Assembly: GCF_004139715.1 (NCBI RefSeq)
Contig: NZ_CP035544.1
Coordinates: 2,483,501-2,547,500 of the forward strand
DNA: 64,000 nucleotides
Reading direction: 5' to 3'
From: Muriicola soli
Lineage (GTDB): Bacteria > Bacteroidota > Bacteroidia > Flavobacteriales > Flavobacteriaceae
Shown here: piece by piece, positions 38,543 through 47,297 of the stretch
How positions within the stretch are numbered: position 1 is the first letter of the stretch
How the letters are laid out: every line of letters starts with the position of its first letter
Notes under the pieces: model-generated
What the model saw: only the letters and a program-made list of their open reading frames with translations
The model's database searches: none
Told to the model about the DNA's origin: nothing
Program-made: the position numbers and the translations under genes

Positions 38543-40737
38543 TCCTTTTGTCTTGTTCCCGGCTTGTAAGTTTCCTCGGCTTTTTCTAATACATCATCCT
38601 TATAAAATAGCACATCCTTGAACTGCATGTTGGCATACATCTGCGCCTGATCATCAAAATGGGCCGAAGACGGGTCTCCACTTTGACCTCCTGCCAGGAT
38701 ACTCTTGGCCTTTACTTTATCTCCAAACTCTACGACCGCAACAAAACTGTTTCCTCGGGTACCATAGATCTTTTTGGTATTGTTGGTATACCTCGCCCCA
38801 TAGGCAGCCAAAGCACCCCAACGACCAGAGGAGTAACCAATTGGAATGCTGGGTTTATTATCGTCAAAAGGCTGGCGAATATCCCCGTTGAGCCTCTGGT
38901 ATCGGTTCACCTCCCCCCAGGGCATTTCCCAGGTCCCGAAGTCGCGTTTTAATTCATCAACCACAGTTTTGAATATCTCTATTCTCTCCTCTAGCGGGGA
39001 ATTCTCTCCAAAATACGACATTGCTTCCATATCGCTCATAGCATAAGGCCGCTTTCCAACTCTGCCATATTGCGTTCCGTAATAGTGTGCCAGGGTCATG
39101 GCAACCGACTCCTTATTTGTTCTAAAATCCCATTTTCGCAAGACCTCTATGGGTGCTTTTAGTTGAGGATTTTGATTTGCCGTCATATCATAGGCGTTTA
39201 CAAGGCCCGGGATTAGTGCCTCAAATGCCGGCAAATAGGGGTCGTGAGCGAGTTTTATCAGGCTATCCAGGGTGTACCCTTTCCTGTCTTTTAGTAATTC
39301 TATAGCGTGAATGCCTCTGAAATTTTCACGGTCTATCGACATATAATTTGGGTAGTCTTTCTTATTAGGACTGTATTCCAGGGCCGCAGTGTAGGGGGTA
39401 GAATTACAGTTTTGTATCCAGCCGTTTCCCGGATTCAGCACCAGGATGTTTTCATCTACCGTATGCAGCCCCTGCCAGTCGGTTCTCGGATCCTTGCCAT
39501 CCACATGCTTCGAATAATCGAAAACGGTATCGCGTACCGGAATAAAATTTCCATGAAAATAGGCGATATTCCCATCAGCATCCGCATAAACGGTATTGTT
39601 GGAGGAATTTGTCCTGATATCCATCATTTCCCTAAAGCCTTCGTATCCGTCTTGCTTTGTTCTGATATATGACTGTTCCAGGGCTTTCACAGGCTCCCAC
39701 ATCATTGCTGAGGCCACAACCCTTTCTCCTTCCATATGTGTTATCGGACCGTGGTGGGTCCTGTAGGCTGGAAAGGCCTTTTCTTTAAGTTGATCCCCTT
39801 CGAGGTACTTTAACACAATTTCTGAAACCTCAACCGGCCGCAGCTCTTCACCGTATTGATAAAAGGGTTTGCCCTCCATCTCCACTATAGTTTCCACAAA
39901 CTCGTCCATAACATCTGTATAGGTAGAAGTGTGCATCCATCCTGTTTTTTCATTAAATCCCTGGTAGATAAAAAATTGTCCCCAGGTAACTGCGCCGTAT
40001 GCATTTAATCCTTCATCGCTATTCATATGGACCTCTCCTCTAAAGTAAAATGAAGTATGCGGATTAATGAGCAACATGGTATTTCCGGATTGGGTAAGAT
40101 CCCCGGATATGGCTATTCCATTAGATCCCTGTGGTTCCAGTTCAGCTTCTTTCTTTTTAATTTCGAGATCTGCAGATTCCGGAAAGGAAATGCCTTTTTC
40201 GTACATGGCACTCAATTTCCGGGTACTGATACGTTCTATATCGCCTCCTATTGAACCCTCGCTAAAATACATGGGCATCCAGGGTTCAAATCGAGTTAGC
40301 AATCGGGGTTTTACTTCCGGATGCGTATACAGATAATAATTTATGCCATCGGCAAAAGCATCACACAGTTCCCTTAACCACTCCGGACTATTTTCGTAAT
40401 GAGCGATCGCCTCTTCCTTACTCATGAAAAGCTTTGCTCTTAAATCACTGTATAGGGCTTCTACCCCTTCTACCTCTGCCAACCTACCTATGGCCCAGAT
40501 ATAGTTCTGCTCAACCCGGTTAAAATCATCTTCGCATTGAGCGTAAAGCAGGCCAAAGACTGCATCTGCATCGGTCTTACCATAGATATGGGGAACCCCA
40601 AAATTATCGCGTATGATGGTCGTATTTTGCGCATGGGCTTCCCATCGTTTGAGTTCACTCTGCTGTTCTCCCGTTTTACAAGAAACAGCGATTAGGGTCA
40701 ATGTAAAAAGTACTATTGGTAATCTCACTCTTTTCAT
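38539..40737 (-). CDS. Penicillin-acylase-family lipoprotein (Ntn hydrolase)
   Basis: A 732-residue N-terminal-nucleophile hydrolase of the penicillin/AHL acylase family, anchored as a lipoprotein (AVSC, Cys20). The autocatalytic cleavage site is at G204-S205-N206 (QGSNGIAIS), where Ser205 becomes the new N-terminal nucleophile of the beta chain. RDNFGVPHIYG near residue 43 is the typical alpha-chain start. Such enzymes cleave amide bonds of beta-lactams, acyl-homoserine lactones or other N-acyl compounds; the substrate is unknown. The gene stands alone and converges on the secreted-protein gene. Confidence 0.92.
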   Translation of the reverse strand: MKRVRLPIVLFTLTLIAVSCKTGEQQSELKRWEAHAQNTTIIRDNFGVPHIYGKTDADAVFGLLYAQCEDDFNRVEQNYIWAIGRLAEVEGVEALYSDLRAKLFMSKEEAIAHYENSPEWLRELCDAFADGINYYLYTHPEVKPRLLTRFEPWMPMYFSEGSIGGDIERISTRKLSAMYEKGISFPESADLEIKKKEAELEPQGSNGIAISGDLTQSGNTMLLINPHTSFYFRGEVHMNSDEGLNAYGAVTWGQFFIYQGFNEKTGWMHTSTYTDVMDEFVETIVEMEGKPFYQYGEELRPVEVSEIVLKYLEGDQLKEKAFPAYRTHHGPITHMEGERVVASAMMWEPVKALEQSYIRTKQDGYEGFREMMDIRTNSSNNTVYADADGNIAYFHGNFIPVRDTVFDYSKHVDGKDPRTDWQGLHTVDENILVLNPGNGWIQNCNSTPYTAALEYSPNKKDYPNYMSIDRENFRGIHAIELLKDRKGYTLDSLIKLAHDPYLPAFEALIPGLVNAYDMTANQNPQLKAPIEVLRKWDFRTNKESVAMTLAHYYGTQYGRVGKRPYAMSDMEAMSYFGENSPLEERIEIFKTVVDELKRDFGTWEMPWGEVNRYQRLNGDIRQPFDDNKPSIPIGYSSGRWGALAAYGARYTNNTKKIYGTRGNSFVAVVEFGDKVKAKSILAGGQSGDPSSAHFDDQAQMYANMQFKDVLFYKDDVLEKAEETYKPGTRQKD

Positions 40738-40875
40738 AGGTGTAATTTGATATGAGGTGAATTTAATTGACTTGCATCGGAAAAACTAATTTTCTTTTTT
40801 GAACAGCTCTCTTCAGCAAAGCAAATGCCATTTTATCCGTATCTTGCGGGCCCTTTCCCTAATTTTTTTTACTCC

Positions 40876-42612
40876 ATGGCCGACAAAAAAGTAAGTATTT
40901 TAAATGCCTTTAAAACCATCATCTGGCCAAGGAGGAATTTAGTTTTTATTGGCCTTATCCTCATAGTGATCAGTAAGGCGGCTAGTTTTGTAGCACCCAT
41001 GTCACTCAAGTATCTGATGGATGACATTATTCCCAATAAAGACATCCCACTGCTTAAGGTTCTTATCGGGGTTGTCATTGCAGCAATTCTAGTCCAGGCT
41101 GTTACTTCTTTCCTGCTTACCAAGATCTTAAGTGTTCAGGCCCAATACATGATCTCTGAACTCCGCGCACAAGTACAACACAAAATTTTAGCCCTTCCCA
41201 TTCGTTTTTTTGACAATACAAAGTCGGGCGAATTAGTATCCAGGATAATGACTGACGTTGAAGGTGTCAGAAACCTCATCGGCACTGGTCTTGTTCAATT
41301 GGTCGGAGGAACCATCACGGCTGTGGTTGCCCTGATCCTGTTACTCAATATCAGTGTCTCCATGACCTTATTTGCCCTGATTCCGCTGGCCATATTTGCC
41401 GTGGTAGCCTTAAAGGCTTTTAAGATCATCAGGCCTATTTTTAGAAATCGCAGTAAAATTAATGCGGAGGTTACAGGCCGTTTAACTGAAACTCTGGGAG
41501 GTATCCGTGTGATCAAAGGGTTCAACGCAGAACAGCAGGAACATTCCATTTTTCAGGAAGGGGTACACAAGCTTTATCAGAATGTGAAAAAGAGTCTGAC
41601 AGCAACAGCCGTTATGACAAGTTCCTCCACCTTTTTACTAGGCGTTGCCACAACTGGGATTATGGGAATCGGAGGTTATAAAATTATGTCTGACGCCCTC
41701 ACCCTTGGTGAATTCCTTGAATTCACCTTTCTCCTCGGACTTATGGTTGCGCCAATTGTCCAAATGAGCAATATAGGGAGTCAATTAAGTGAAGCGCTCG
41801 CAGGTCTCGATCGCACGGAAGAGCTGATGAATATGACTGAAGAAGAGAATCCGGAGATCAGGACACTCACCCCGGAAACCATCAAAGGACATTATATTTT
41901 TGACAATGTCTCTTTTGCCTATGAGGAAGAGAAAGAAGTATTGCACGAGGTAAGCTTTGAAGTACCCGCAGGAACTACTGTGGCCCTGGTGGGTAGTTCG
42001 GGCTCCGGTAAAAGTACTATCGCCGGACTTGCAGCCAGCTTTTTAAATCCGAATTCAGGGAAAATTATGGTAGACGGACATGATCTGTCGAGAATTGTTT
42101 TAAAGAACTTCAGACAGCACCTCGGGGTGGTGCTGCAGGACGACTTTCTCTTTGAGGGCACGATTAGGGAAAATATCCTTTTTCCGAGACCTGATGCTTC
42201 TGAAGATGAGTTGCAAAATGCCGTAAAGGCGGCTTATGTAGATGAATTTACGGACCGATTTGAAGAGGGTCTGGACACTCTTATCGGGGAACGTGGCATA
42301 AAACTCTCAGGGGGACAGCGTCAAAGAATCGCTATTGCAAGGGCTGTTCTGGCAAATCCCAGAATATTAATTCTAGACGAGGCTACTTCCAACCTCGATA
42401 CGGAAAGCGAAGGGCTAATTCAACAGAGTTTAGCCGCATTGACAAAGGGTAGAACAACCTTTATCATTGCCCACCGCTTAAGTACTATTCGAAAAGCGGA
42501 TCAGATCTTAGTTATAGAGGCCGGGCGTATTGCAGAAACGGGGACTCACGATGAGCTAATCGCAAAGGAAGGACGGTATTACAATCTGTTTACCTATCAG
42601 GCAAGGATTTAA
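40876..42612 (+). CDS. ABC exporter, fused permease and ATPase (MsbA-like)
   Basis: A 578-residue half-transporter. Residues about 15-310 form a type IV exporter membrane domain with six hydrophobic segments. The ATPase follows: Walker A GSSGSGKST at 373-381, Q-loop region VVLQDDFLF, signature LSGGQ near 476, Walker B ILILDEAT near 498 and the switch His in IIAHRLS. The overall layout is like MsbA, the lipid A flippase, but lipid or drug export cannot be separated from sequence. The ATG at 40876 gives the normal N-terminus MADKK; the 17 extra codons upstream in frame contain aromatic and Pro residues that do not fit. The stop is 3 nt from the convergent ferredoxin gene. Confidence 0.92.
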   Translation: MADKKVSILNAFKTIIWPRRNLVFIGLILIVISKAASFVAPMSLKYLMDDIIPNKDIPLLKVLIGVVIAAILVQAVTSFLLTKILSVQAQYMISELRAQVQHKILALPIRFFDNTKSGELVSRIMTDVEGVRNLIGTGLVQLVGGTITAVVALILLLNISVSMTLFALIPLAIFAVVALKAFKIIRPIFRNRSKINAEVTGRLTETLGGIRVIKGFNAEQQEHSIFQEGVHKLYQNVKKSLTATAVMTSSSTFLLGVATTGIMGIGGYKIMSDALTLGEFLEFTFLLGLMVAPIVQMSNIGSQLSEALAGLDRTEELMNMTEEENPEIRTLTPETIKGHYIFDNVSFAYEEEKEVLHEVSFEVPAGTTVALVGSSGSGKSTIAGLAASFLNPNSGKIMVDGHDLSRIVLKNFRQHLGVVLQDDFLFEGTIRENILFPRPDASEDELQNAVKAAYVDEFTDRFEEGLDTLIGERGIKLSGGQRQRIAIARAVLANPRILILDEATSNLDTESEGLIQQSLAALTKGRTTFIIAHRLSTIRKADQILVIEAGRIAETGTHDELIAKEGRYYNLFTYQARI

Positions 42613-42615
42613 ATC

Positions 42616-42945
42616 TCAGCTTTCCGGAGCAAGTTCAACCACAAGCTCATCCAAAGAATCTTCCAAGGGAATCTGACAACTTAAGCGACTGTTGTCCTTT
42701 ACATAAAAAGCTTCAGATAACATTGCTTCTTCCTCATCTGATTTTGCCTCCATTTCATGTGAAGAAATTATATAGACCTGGCAGGAGGCACACATCGCCA
42801 TGCCCCCACATATGCCTATAGTTCCCTCAGGAGCCAACTCATAGGATCGCAGCAATTCCATCAGGTTCATGTTCATATCGGTAGGAGCGCTAACCTTATG
42901 TGTCTTTCCCGCTCTGTCAGTAATTGTAACCTGAATATCGCTCAT
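42616..42945 (-). CDS. 2Fe-2S ferredoxin
   Basis: A 109-residue plant/adrenodoxin-type ferredoxin. The cluster ligands are in GICGGMAMCASC (C-x5-C-x2-C) with the fourth Cys in RLSCQ. It is an acidic small electron carrier. The ATG at 42945 lies 2 nt after the stop of the ferredoxin reductase gene; a TTG start two codons upstream would overlap that stop and is less likely. The pairing suggests that the reductase passes electrons to this ferredoxin. Confidence 0.92.
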   Translation of the reverse strand: MSDIQVTITDRAGKTHKVSAPTDMNMNLMELLRSYELAPEGTIGICGGMAMCASCQVYIISSHEMEAKSDEEEAMLSEAFYVKDNSRLSCQIPLEDSLDELVVELAPES

Positions 42946-42947
42946 GA

Positions 42948-44015
42948 TCAAACAATGGCTTTTACAACGGCTTTTGGGGCTTCTTTTTTCGACCCATCAA
43001 AGCCTTGTATGCCCCCAACAGTAGTGTATTTGAGCACGTATCTTTTATTGGGGTGGATCCTCCTGTAGGCACTTTGACACATCAGTGTTGCCTCGTGGAA
43101 ACCACACAGGATAAGTTTAAGTTTTCCCGGATAAGTATTTACATCTCCTATAGCGTAAATACCGGGTAAATTGGTTTGATAGTCCAGGGTATTATCCACC
43201 TTGATAGCGTTTTTTTCAATCTCAAGGCCCCAATTAGCTATCGGTCCCAGTTTGGGAGAAAGTCCAAAAAGTGGTATAAAATGATCGATGTCTAGTTTAA
43301 ATTCTTCAACTTCTCCTTTTGCACCTTCACGTCTAACAGAAGCCCATTCAAGTTGATCTTTGCCTCCAATGGCCGTAATTTCAGCCGGAGTGATCAGCCT
43401 TACCTTCCCCTGATTTTTTAATTCCTGTACTTTTTCTACCGAGTCGAGCGCTCCTCTGAATTCATTTCTTCGATGTACCAGGGTCACCTCTTCAGCCACG
43501 TTGGCGAGAAATACGGTCCAGTCTAATGCAGAATCACCACCGCCTGCCAGAAGTACTCTTTTGTTCCTGTATTTTTCAGGATCCTTGATCATATACTCAA
43601 CACCCTTGTCTTCATAGATGGCAAGGTTGTCCAATAGGGGTTTTCTCGGTTCAAAACTCCCGAGCCCTCCCGCAATAGCAACAACAGGTGCTTGGTGTTT
43701 GGTGCCTTTGTTAGTTGTGACTACAAAGGTTCCATCTTCCTGTTGATCTATAGTGGTTGCTTGTTCTCCCAGGGTGAACCCAGGTTGAAAAGGAGCGATT
43801 TGTTGCATCAAATTATCTACCAGATCACCGGCCAAAATTTCCGGAAATCCGGGAATGTCATAAATAGGTTTCTTGGGATAAATCTCTGCACATTGCCCGC
43901 CAGGTTGTGGCAAAGCATCAATTATATGGCATTTTAGTTGAAGTAATCCAGCTTCAAAAACTGCAAATAAGCCCGTAGGGCCCGCCCCAATTATCAGGAT
44001 ATCTGTTTTAATCAT
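42948..44015 (-). CDS. Ferredoxin--NADP reductase, thioredoxin-reductase-like type
   Basis: A 355-residue flavoprotein. The N-terminus has the FAD motif ILIIGAGPTG (6-15), and the NAD(P) motif LLAGGGDSALDW is near residue 155. The CxxC pair of thioredoxin reductases is absent, and the C-terminus has the long tail of the YumC-type ferredoxin-NADP reductases. GIYAIGDVNTYPGKLKL is the conserved FAD-binding end. It should transfer electrons between NADPH and the ferredoxin encoded directly downstream. Fe-S assembly genes lie just upstream on the same strand. Confidence 0.92.
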   Translation of the reverse strand: MIKTDILIIGAGPTGLFAVFEAGLLQLKCHIIDALPQPGGQCAEIYPKKPIYDIPGFPEILAGDLVDNLMQQIAPFQPGFTLGEQATTIDQQEDGTFVVTTNKGTKHQAPVVAIAGGLGSFEPRKPLLDNLAIYEDKGVEYMIKDPEKYRNKRVLLAGGGDSALDWTVFLANVAEEVTLVHRRNEFRGALDSVEKVQELKNQGKVRLITPAEITAIGGKDQLEWASVRREGAKGEVEEFKLDIDHFIPLFGLSPKLGPIANWGLEIEKNAIKVDNTLDYQTNLPGIYAIGDVNTYPGKLKLILCGFHEATLMCQSAYRRIHPNKRYVLKYTTVGGIQGFDGSKKEAPKAVVKAIV

Positions 44016-44061
44016 ACTTGTTTTCTTTGTACGAGGAATGGGAAGTGATTTTGGACGACAT

Positions 44062-44310
44062 TTAACTGACGAGGTTTATTACCTGCTCTATCTGAGGAGC
44101 GTGCTTTTTGATAGTCATCTCTACCCCGCTCTTCAATGTCATCTGATTTACACTACAGCCCACGCAATTCCCTTCGAGACGCACCTTAACCAAATTGCCG
44201 TTCTCAATGGAAACCAGAGAAATATCACCTCCGTCACTTTGTAAAAAGGGGCGAATTTCATCCAGGGCTTTTTCTACTTTGATCTTCAGTTCGTCAGGCG
44301 TCATTATCAT
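44062..44310 (-). CDS. NifU C-terminal-domain (Nfu-type) Fe-S scaffold protein
   Basis: An 82-residue protein consisting of the Nfu domain alone, with LQSDGGDISLV and the Fe-S ligand pair CVGC (C-x2-C). Such proteins hold or deliver Fe-S clusters. Its first ATG overlaps the stop of the Mrp gene in an ATGA; a second ATG two codons in is possible. The coupling with Mrp supports a joint role in Fe-S cluster handling. Confidence 0.92.
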   Translation of the reverse strand: MIMTPDELKIKVEKALDEIRPFLQSDGGDISLVSIENGNLVKVRLEGNCVGCSVNQMTLKSGVEMTIKKHAPQIEQVINLVS

Positions 44311-45446
44311 TTCTTTTTAACAGCAGAACATCCTGCCATGGTGGTTATTTTAATGGCCTCTGTAGGAGGCATACTGGAATTTCTCCGTACGAGTTCCTGA
44401 ACGGTATTTCTCGTGATCTCCTCAAAAGAAGATTCAAGTGGAGTAGCGGTTTGTAAGGCTGCAGGTCTACCCACGTCACCTGCCTCCCGAATACTTTGCA
44501 CCAGGGGTAAGGCTCCGAGAAACGGTACGTCCATGTCTTCTGCCAAATTTTTTGCGCCATCCTTCCCGAAGATGTAGTACCTGTTCTCTGGAAGTTCAGC
44601 AGGAGTAAAATACGCCATATTTTCAATGATCCCGAGGACGGGTACATTGATCGCCTCCTGCTGGAACATCGCTACTCCTTTTCTGGCATCTGCAAGGGCG
44701 ATCTCCTGGGGGGTACTTACCACAACTGATCCGGTTACAGGCAGTGCCTGCATAATACTTAAATGAATGTCTCCTGTACCCGGCGGAAGGTCAATTAGCA
44801 AGAAATCCAACTCTCCCCAGTGAGCATCAAAGATCATCTGGTTGAGGGCTTTGGCTGCCATAGGTCCCCTCCAGATAACGGCCTGGTTAGGTTGAGTAAA
44901 AAATCCAATAGACAAAATCTTTACCCCGTAATTCTCAATGGGTTTCATTTTTGACTTCCCTTCTACCTCAACGGCAAGTGGTTTCTGTGAAGCAACGTCG
45001 AACATTATTGGGATAGAGGGACCATAAATATCAGCATCCAAAATTCCTACTTTAAATCCCATTTTGGCCAGTGTTGCGGCCAGATTAGCAGTGACAGTAG
45101 ATTTTCCAACTCCTCCTTTGCCCGAAGCAACAGCAATAATATTGTTTATCCCCGGAATGGGTTTTCCTTTTATCTCGTTTGCTTTGGGTTTAGCCGGAGC
45201 ATCGACAGTTAAATTAACGGTGATCTTAGCCTTTTCATAAACCTGGCGGTGTATAGCTTGTAAAATGGAAACTTCGGTTTTCTTTTTGGCTTGAAGACTG
45301 GGGTTGGTAATACTGATATCTACAACAACCTCGTCACCAAAAGTCTGTATATTCTTTACCGCTCCGCTATCAAACATATTTTGTCCCTCACCCGGTACTG
45401 AAATGGATTGCAGAGCTTTTATTATTTCTTTTTTGTCAAGTTTCAT
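44307..45446 (-). CDS. mrp: Mrp/ApbC-family Fe-S cluster carrier ATPase
   Basis: A 379-residue P-loop ATPase. Residues about 1-80 form the MIP18-like (DUF59) domain. The Walker A loop of the Mrp/MinD type, GKGGVGKST, is at 109-117. The switch region FLLIDLPPGTGD follows. Mrp proteins bind and transfer 4Fe-4S clusters in the cytoplasm. The usual C-x-x-C of the family near the C-terminus is not obvious; only one Cys is seen in TMAGCSA. It leads the Fe-S group, with Nfu coupled behind it. Confidence 0.93.
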   Translation of the reverse strand: MKLDKKEIIKALQSISVPGEGQNMFDSGAVKNIQTFGDEVVVDISITNPSLQAKKKTEVSILQAIHRQVYEKAKITVNLTVDAPAKPKANEIKGKPIPGINNIIAVASGKGGVGKSTVTANLAATLAKMGFKVGILDADIYGPSIPIMFDVASQKPLAVEVEGKSKMKPIENYGVKILSIGFFTQPNQAVIWRGPMAAKALNQMIFDAHWGELDFLLIDLPPGTGDIHLSIMQALPVTGSVVVSTPQEIALADARKGVAMFQQEAINVPVLGIIENMAYFTPAELPENRYYIFGKDGAKNLAEDMDVPFLGALPLVQSIREAGDVGRPAALQTATPLESSFEEITRNTVQELVRRNSSMPPTEAIKITTMAGCSAVKKK

Positions 45447-45487
45447 CCCGCTATAATCGAGCTTTAATATATAATGATTCTAAACAA

Positions 45488-45495
45488 CAAAGATA
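45488..45495 (-). promoter_or_regulatory. Possible -7 element for mrp
   Basis: On the minus strand TATCTTTG fits TAnnTTTG exactly, 42 nt upstream of the mrp start in the 145-nt gap. No TTG is seen at the expected -33 distance, so this is half of a promoter at best. Confidence 0.38.
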
Positions 45496-45591
45496 GGGCT
45501 TAGGACCGAGAATTGGAAAGAACTGAATGGAAATGACTTATAGGGGAATTCTGCTTACTTATGATGCGTTTTCTCTGGATTGTAGAACAAA

Positions 45592-45936
45592 TTATACGTC
45601 ATGGTCGAGTTCCTTCATCGGATCCCAATAATGCTTCTTAAAATCCTGAATCTGGTCATCTACGATCACAAGTCCCTCATTTTCGAGCAATTGTTGCATC
45701 AGGTTGGTCCCTCCGAAATGATGCTTCCCCGTGAGCAAGCCAACTCTATTAACCACCCGATGTGCAGGTACGTCTTCCCTGTCAACAACATTATTCATAG
45801 CCCAGCCCACGGTTCTCGCACTTCGGGCAGTCCCTAGGTACCTGGCTATGGCTCCATAGGATGTCACACGACCGTAAGGGACTTGCTTTACGAGATCATA
45901 GACTTTTGTAAAAAAATCGGACTCCTTTTTAGCCAT
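45592..45936 (-). CDS. Alkyltransferase-like (ATL) protein, MGMT family without the active Cys
   Basis: A 114-residue protein with the fold of the C-terminal domain of O6-alkylguanine-DNA alkyltransferase, including VPYGRVTSYGAIA (helix-turn-helix part). The alkyl acceptor motif PCHR is changed to PAHR, so no methyl transfer is possible. ATL proteins instead bind O6-alkylguanine lesions and pass them to nucleotide excision repair. The start overlaps the end of the LysE-type gene by 8 nt, so it is the last gene of a trmB-lysE-atl operon. Confidence 0.9.
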   Translation of the reverse strand: MAKKESDFFTKVYDLVKQVPYGRVTSYGAIARYLGTARSARTVGWAMNNVVDREDVPAHRVVNRVGLLTGKHHFGGTNLMQQLLENEGLVIVDDQIQDFKKHYWDPMKELDHDV

Positions 45937-46567
45937 GATTACTGTTAAATAAACGAATTAAGGTAATTAAGAGTAAAATAAGCATCAACCCACTCAGAAT
46001 ATAATTGGAGTTCCTGGAAAAGGTCTTGTTCTTCATTTCAAGTTTATTGAAATAGAATGTATACAGATAGAGTACAGTAAATGTCCCCATTCCTGCTGCC
46101 AGGATAAAGGTAGCAATATCCCATACCTGAAACTTGATCCAACCTGAAGCATTCCACATCACGTTGAGCCCGCTGTAATAGGGTATCGTAAGTAAATTCA
46201 AGGCTGCCAGGAGCATCCCTTTAAAAAAGCTGTTCTTTTTACTTATTTTCTCAATGCGGATTTTCTTCGGTTTAAACCGCTTGCCCATTATAAAAAAGTA
46301 AATCGCGAAGAAGGCGAAAATACCTACCGCTATCTTCATCAGCAAGTCGATAACTGCAGGATTTCTATACAGAAATTTGGAGATCAGTACAGCGATATAA
46401 GCCTGCATCATGATCATTGTAGACACTCCGAGGCTAAAAATGATGCCATTGTTCTTTCCCTTTTCCACACTGGTTTTAGCGGCATTCATATTCAAAAGGC
46501 CGGGAGGAACAGTGGCCATAAAGGCTGCAGAGAAGGTGACAAAAAATAAGATTAACAGATGGGTCAT
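45929..46567 (-). CDS. LysE-family transporter
   Basis: A 212-residue membrane protein with six hydrophobic segments and the LysE/RhtB start FAATVPPG-like motif (AAFMATVPPGLLNM, residues 14-27). Members export amino acids or related small solutes; the substrate is unknown. Its start overlaps the trmB stop by 4 nt (ATGA) and its end overlaps the ATL start by 8 nt, so the three genes are co-translated. Confidence 0.85.
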   Translation of the reverse strand: MTHLLILFFVTFSAAFMATVPPGLLNMNAAKTSVEKGKNNGIIFSLGVSTMIMMQAYIAVLISKFLYRNPAVIDLLMKIAVGIFAFFAIYFFIMGKRFKPKKIRIEKISKKNSFFKGMLLAALNLLTIPYYSGLNVMWNASGWIKFQVWDIATFILAAGMGTFTVLYLYTFYFNKLEMKNKTFSRNSNYILSGLMLILLLITLIRLFNSNHG

Positions 46568-47241
46568 AAAGCAGACATCCTGAATTTTAAATAGGTAATG
46601 GGTTTACCCAGCTCAAGATACTGATTTTCATAAAAGGTCTGAATTTCCAAAACTTCTTTCGGACTTCCCTCGTTTTTGTAGACATCGTGATTGGAATAGA
46701 GGATATCCATTTTTGCGGCTTGTAGAATGCCTAGAGTATATCCGTGCATAAATTCACTATCCGTTTTTAGGTGCACAATGCCTTGCTTTTTTAATACACG
46801 AGCATACTTTTTTAAGAATTCCAGATTTGTCAGCCGGTGTTTTGTCCTTTTGTACTTGATCTGCGGGTCTGGGAAAGTGATCCAAATCTCAGACAGCTCA
46901 CCTTCGGCAAACAAGGCATCAATAAGACCGATTTGCGACCTGATGAAGTGGACGTTTTCCAGAGAATCTTCTAGGGCAGTTTTAGCTCCCCGCCACAAAC
47001 GGGCACCTTTTATATCTATCCCGATATAATTATTCTCAGGATGCATTCGGGCCAATTCGACCGTATATTCTCCTTTACCACAACCTAGTTCTACTATCAG
47101 TGGATTTTCATTTCCAAATACTTCAGACCACTTTCCTTTATGCGGAAATAAGCCATTGAGGACTTCTTCCCGGGTAGGCTGGATCACATTGGGAAAGGAT
47201 TCGTTTTCTTTAAAGCGCTTGAGTTTATTCTTACTCCCCAC
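46564..47241 (-). CDS. trmB: tRNA (guanine-N7-)-methyltransferase
   Basis: A 225-residue SAM-dependent enzyme that makes m7G46 in tRNA. The SAM site reads VELGCGKGEYT (about 50-60), and ITFPDPQIKYKRTKHRL (about 120-136) is the TrmB-specific catalytic and tRNA-binding region. The start is a GTG at 47241: the conserved GSKNKLKRF begins at once after it, and there is no ATG nearby. It begins a three-gene operon. Confidence 0.93.
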   Translation of the reverse strand: MGSKNKLKRFKENESFPNVIQPTREEVLNGLFPHKGKWSEVFGNENPLIVELGCGKGEYTVELARMHPENNYIGIDIKGARLWRGAKTALEDSLENVHFIRSQIGLIDALFAEGELSEIWITFPDPQIKYKRTKHRLTNLEFLKKYARVLKKQGIVHLKTDSEFMHGYTLGILQAAKMDILYSNHDVYKNEGSPKEVLEIQTFYENQYLELGKPITYLKFRMSAL

Positions 47242-47264
47242 AAAAATCTGACATTGATGTTTTG

Positions 47265-47272
47265 CAAAACTA
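47265..47272 (-). promoter_or_regulatory. Possible -7 element for trmB
   Basis: On the minus strand TAGTTTTG fits TAnnTTTG, with the trmB GTG start 23 nt downstream. A TTG lies nearby, but at a distance too short for a -33 element. Confidence 0.35.
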
Positions 47273-47297
47273 AGGAATTCAACACAGGCGATTGTAA

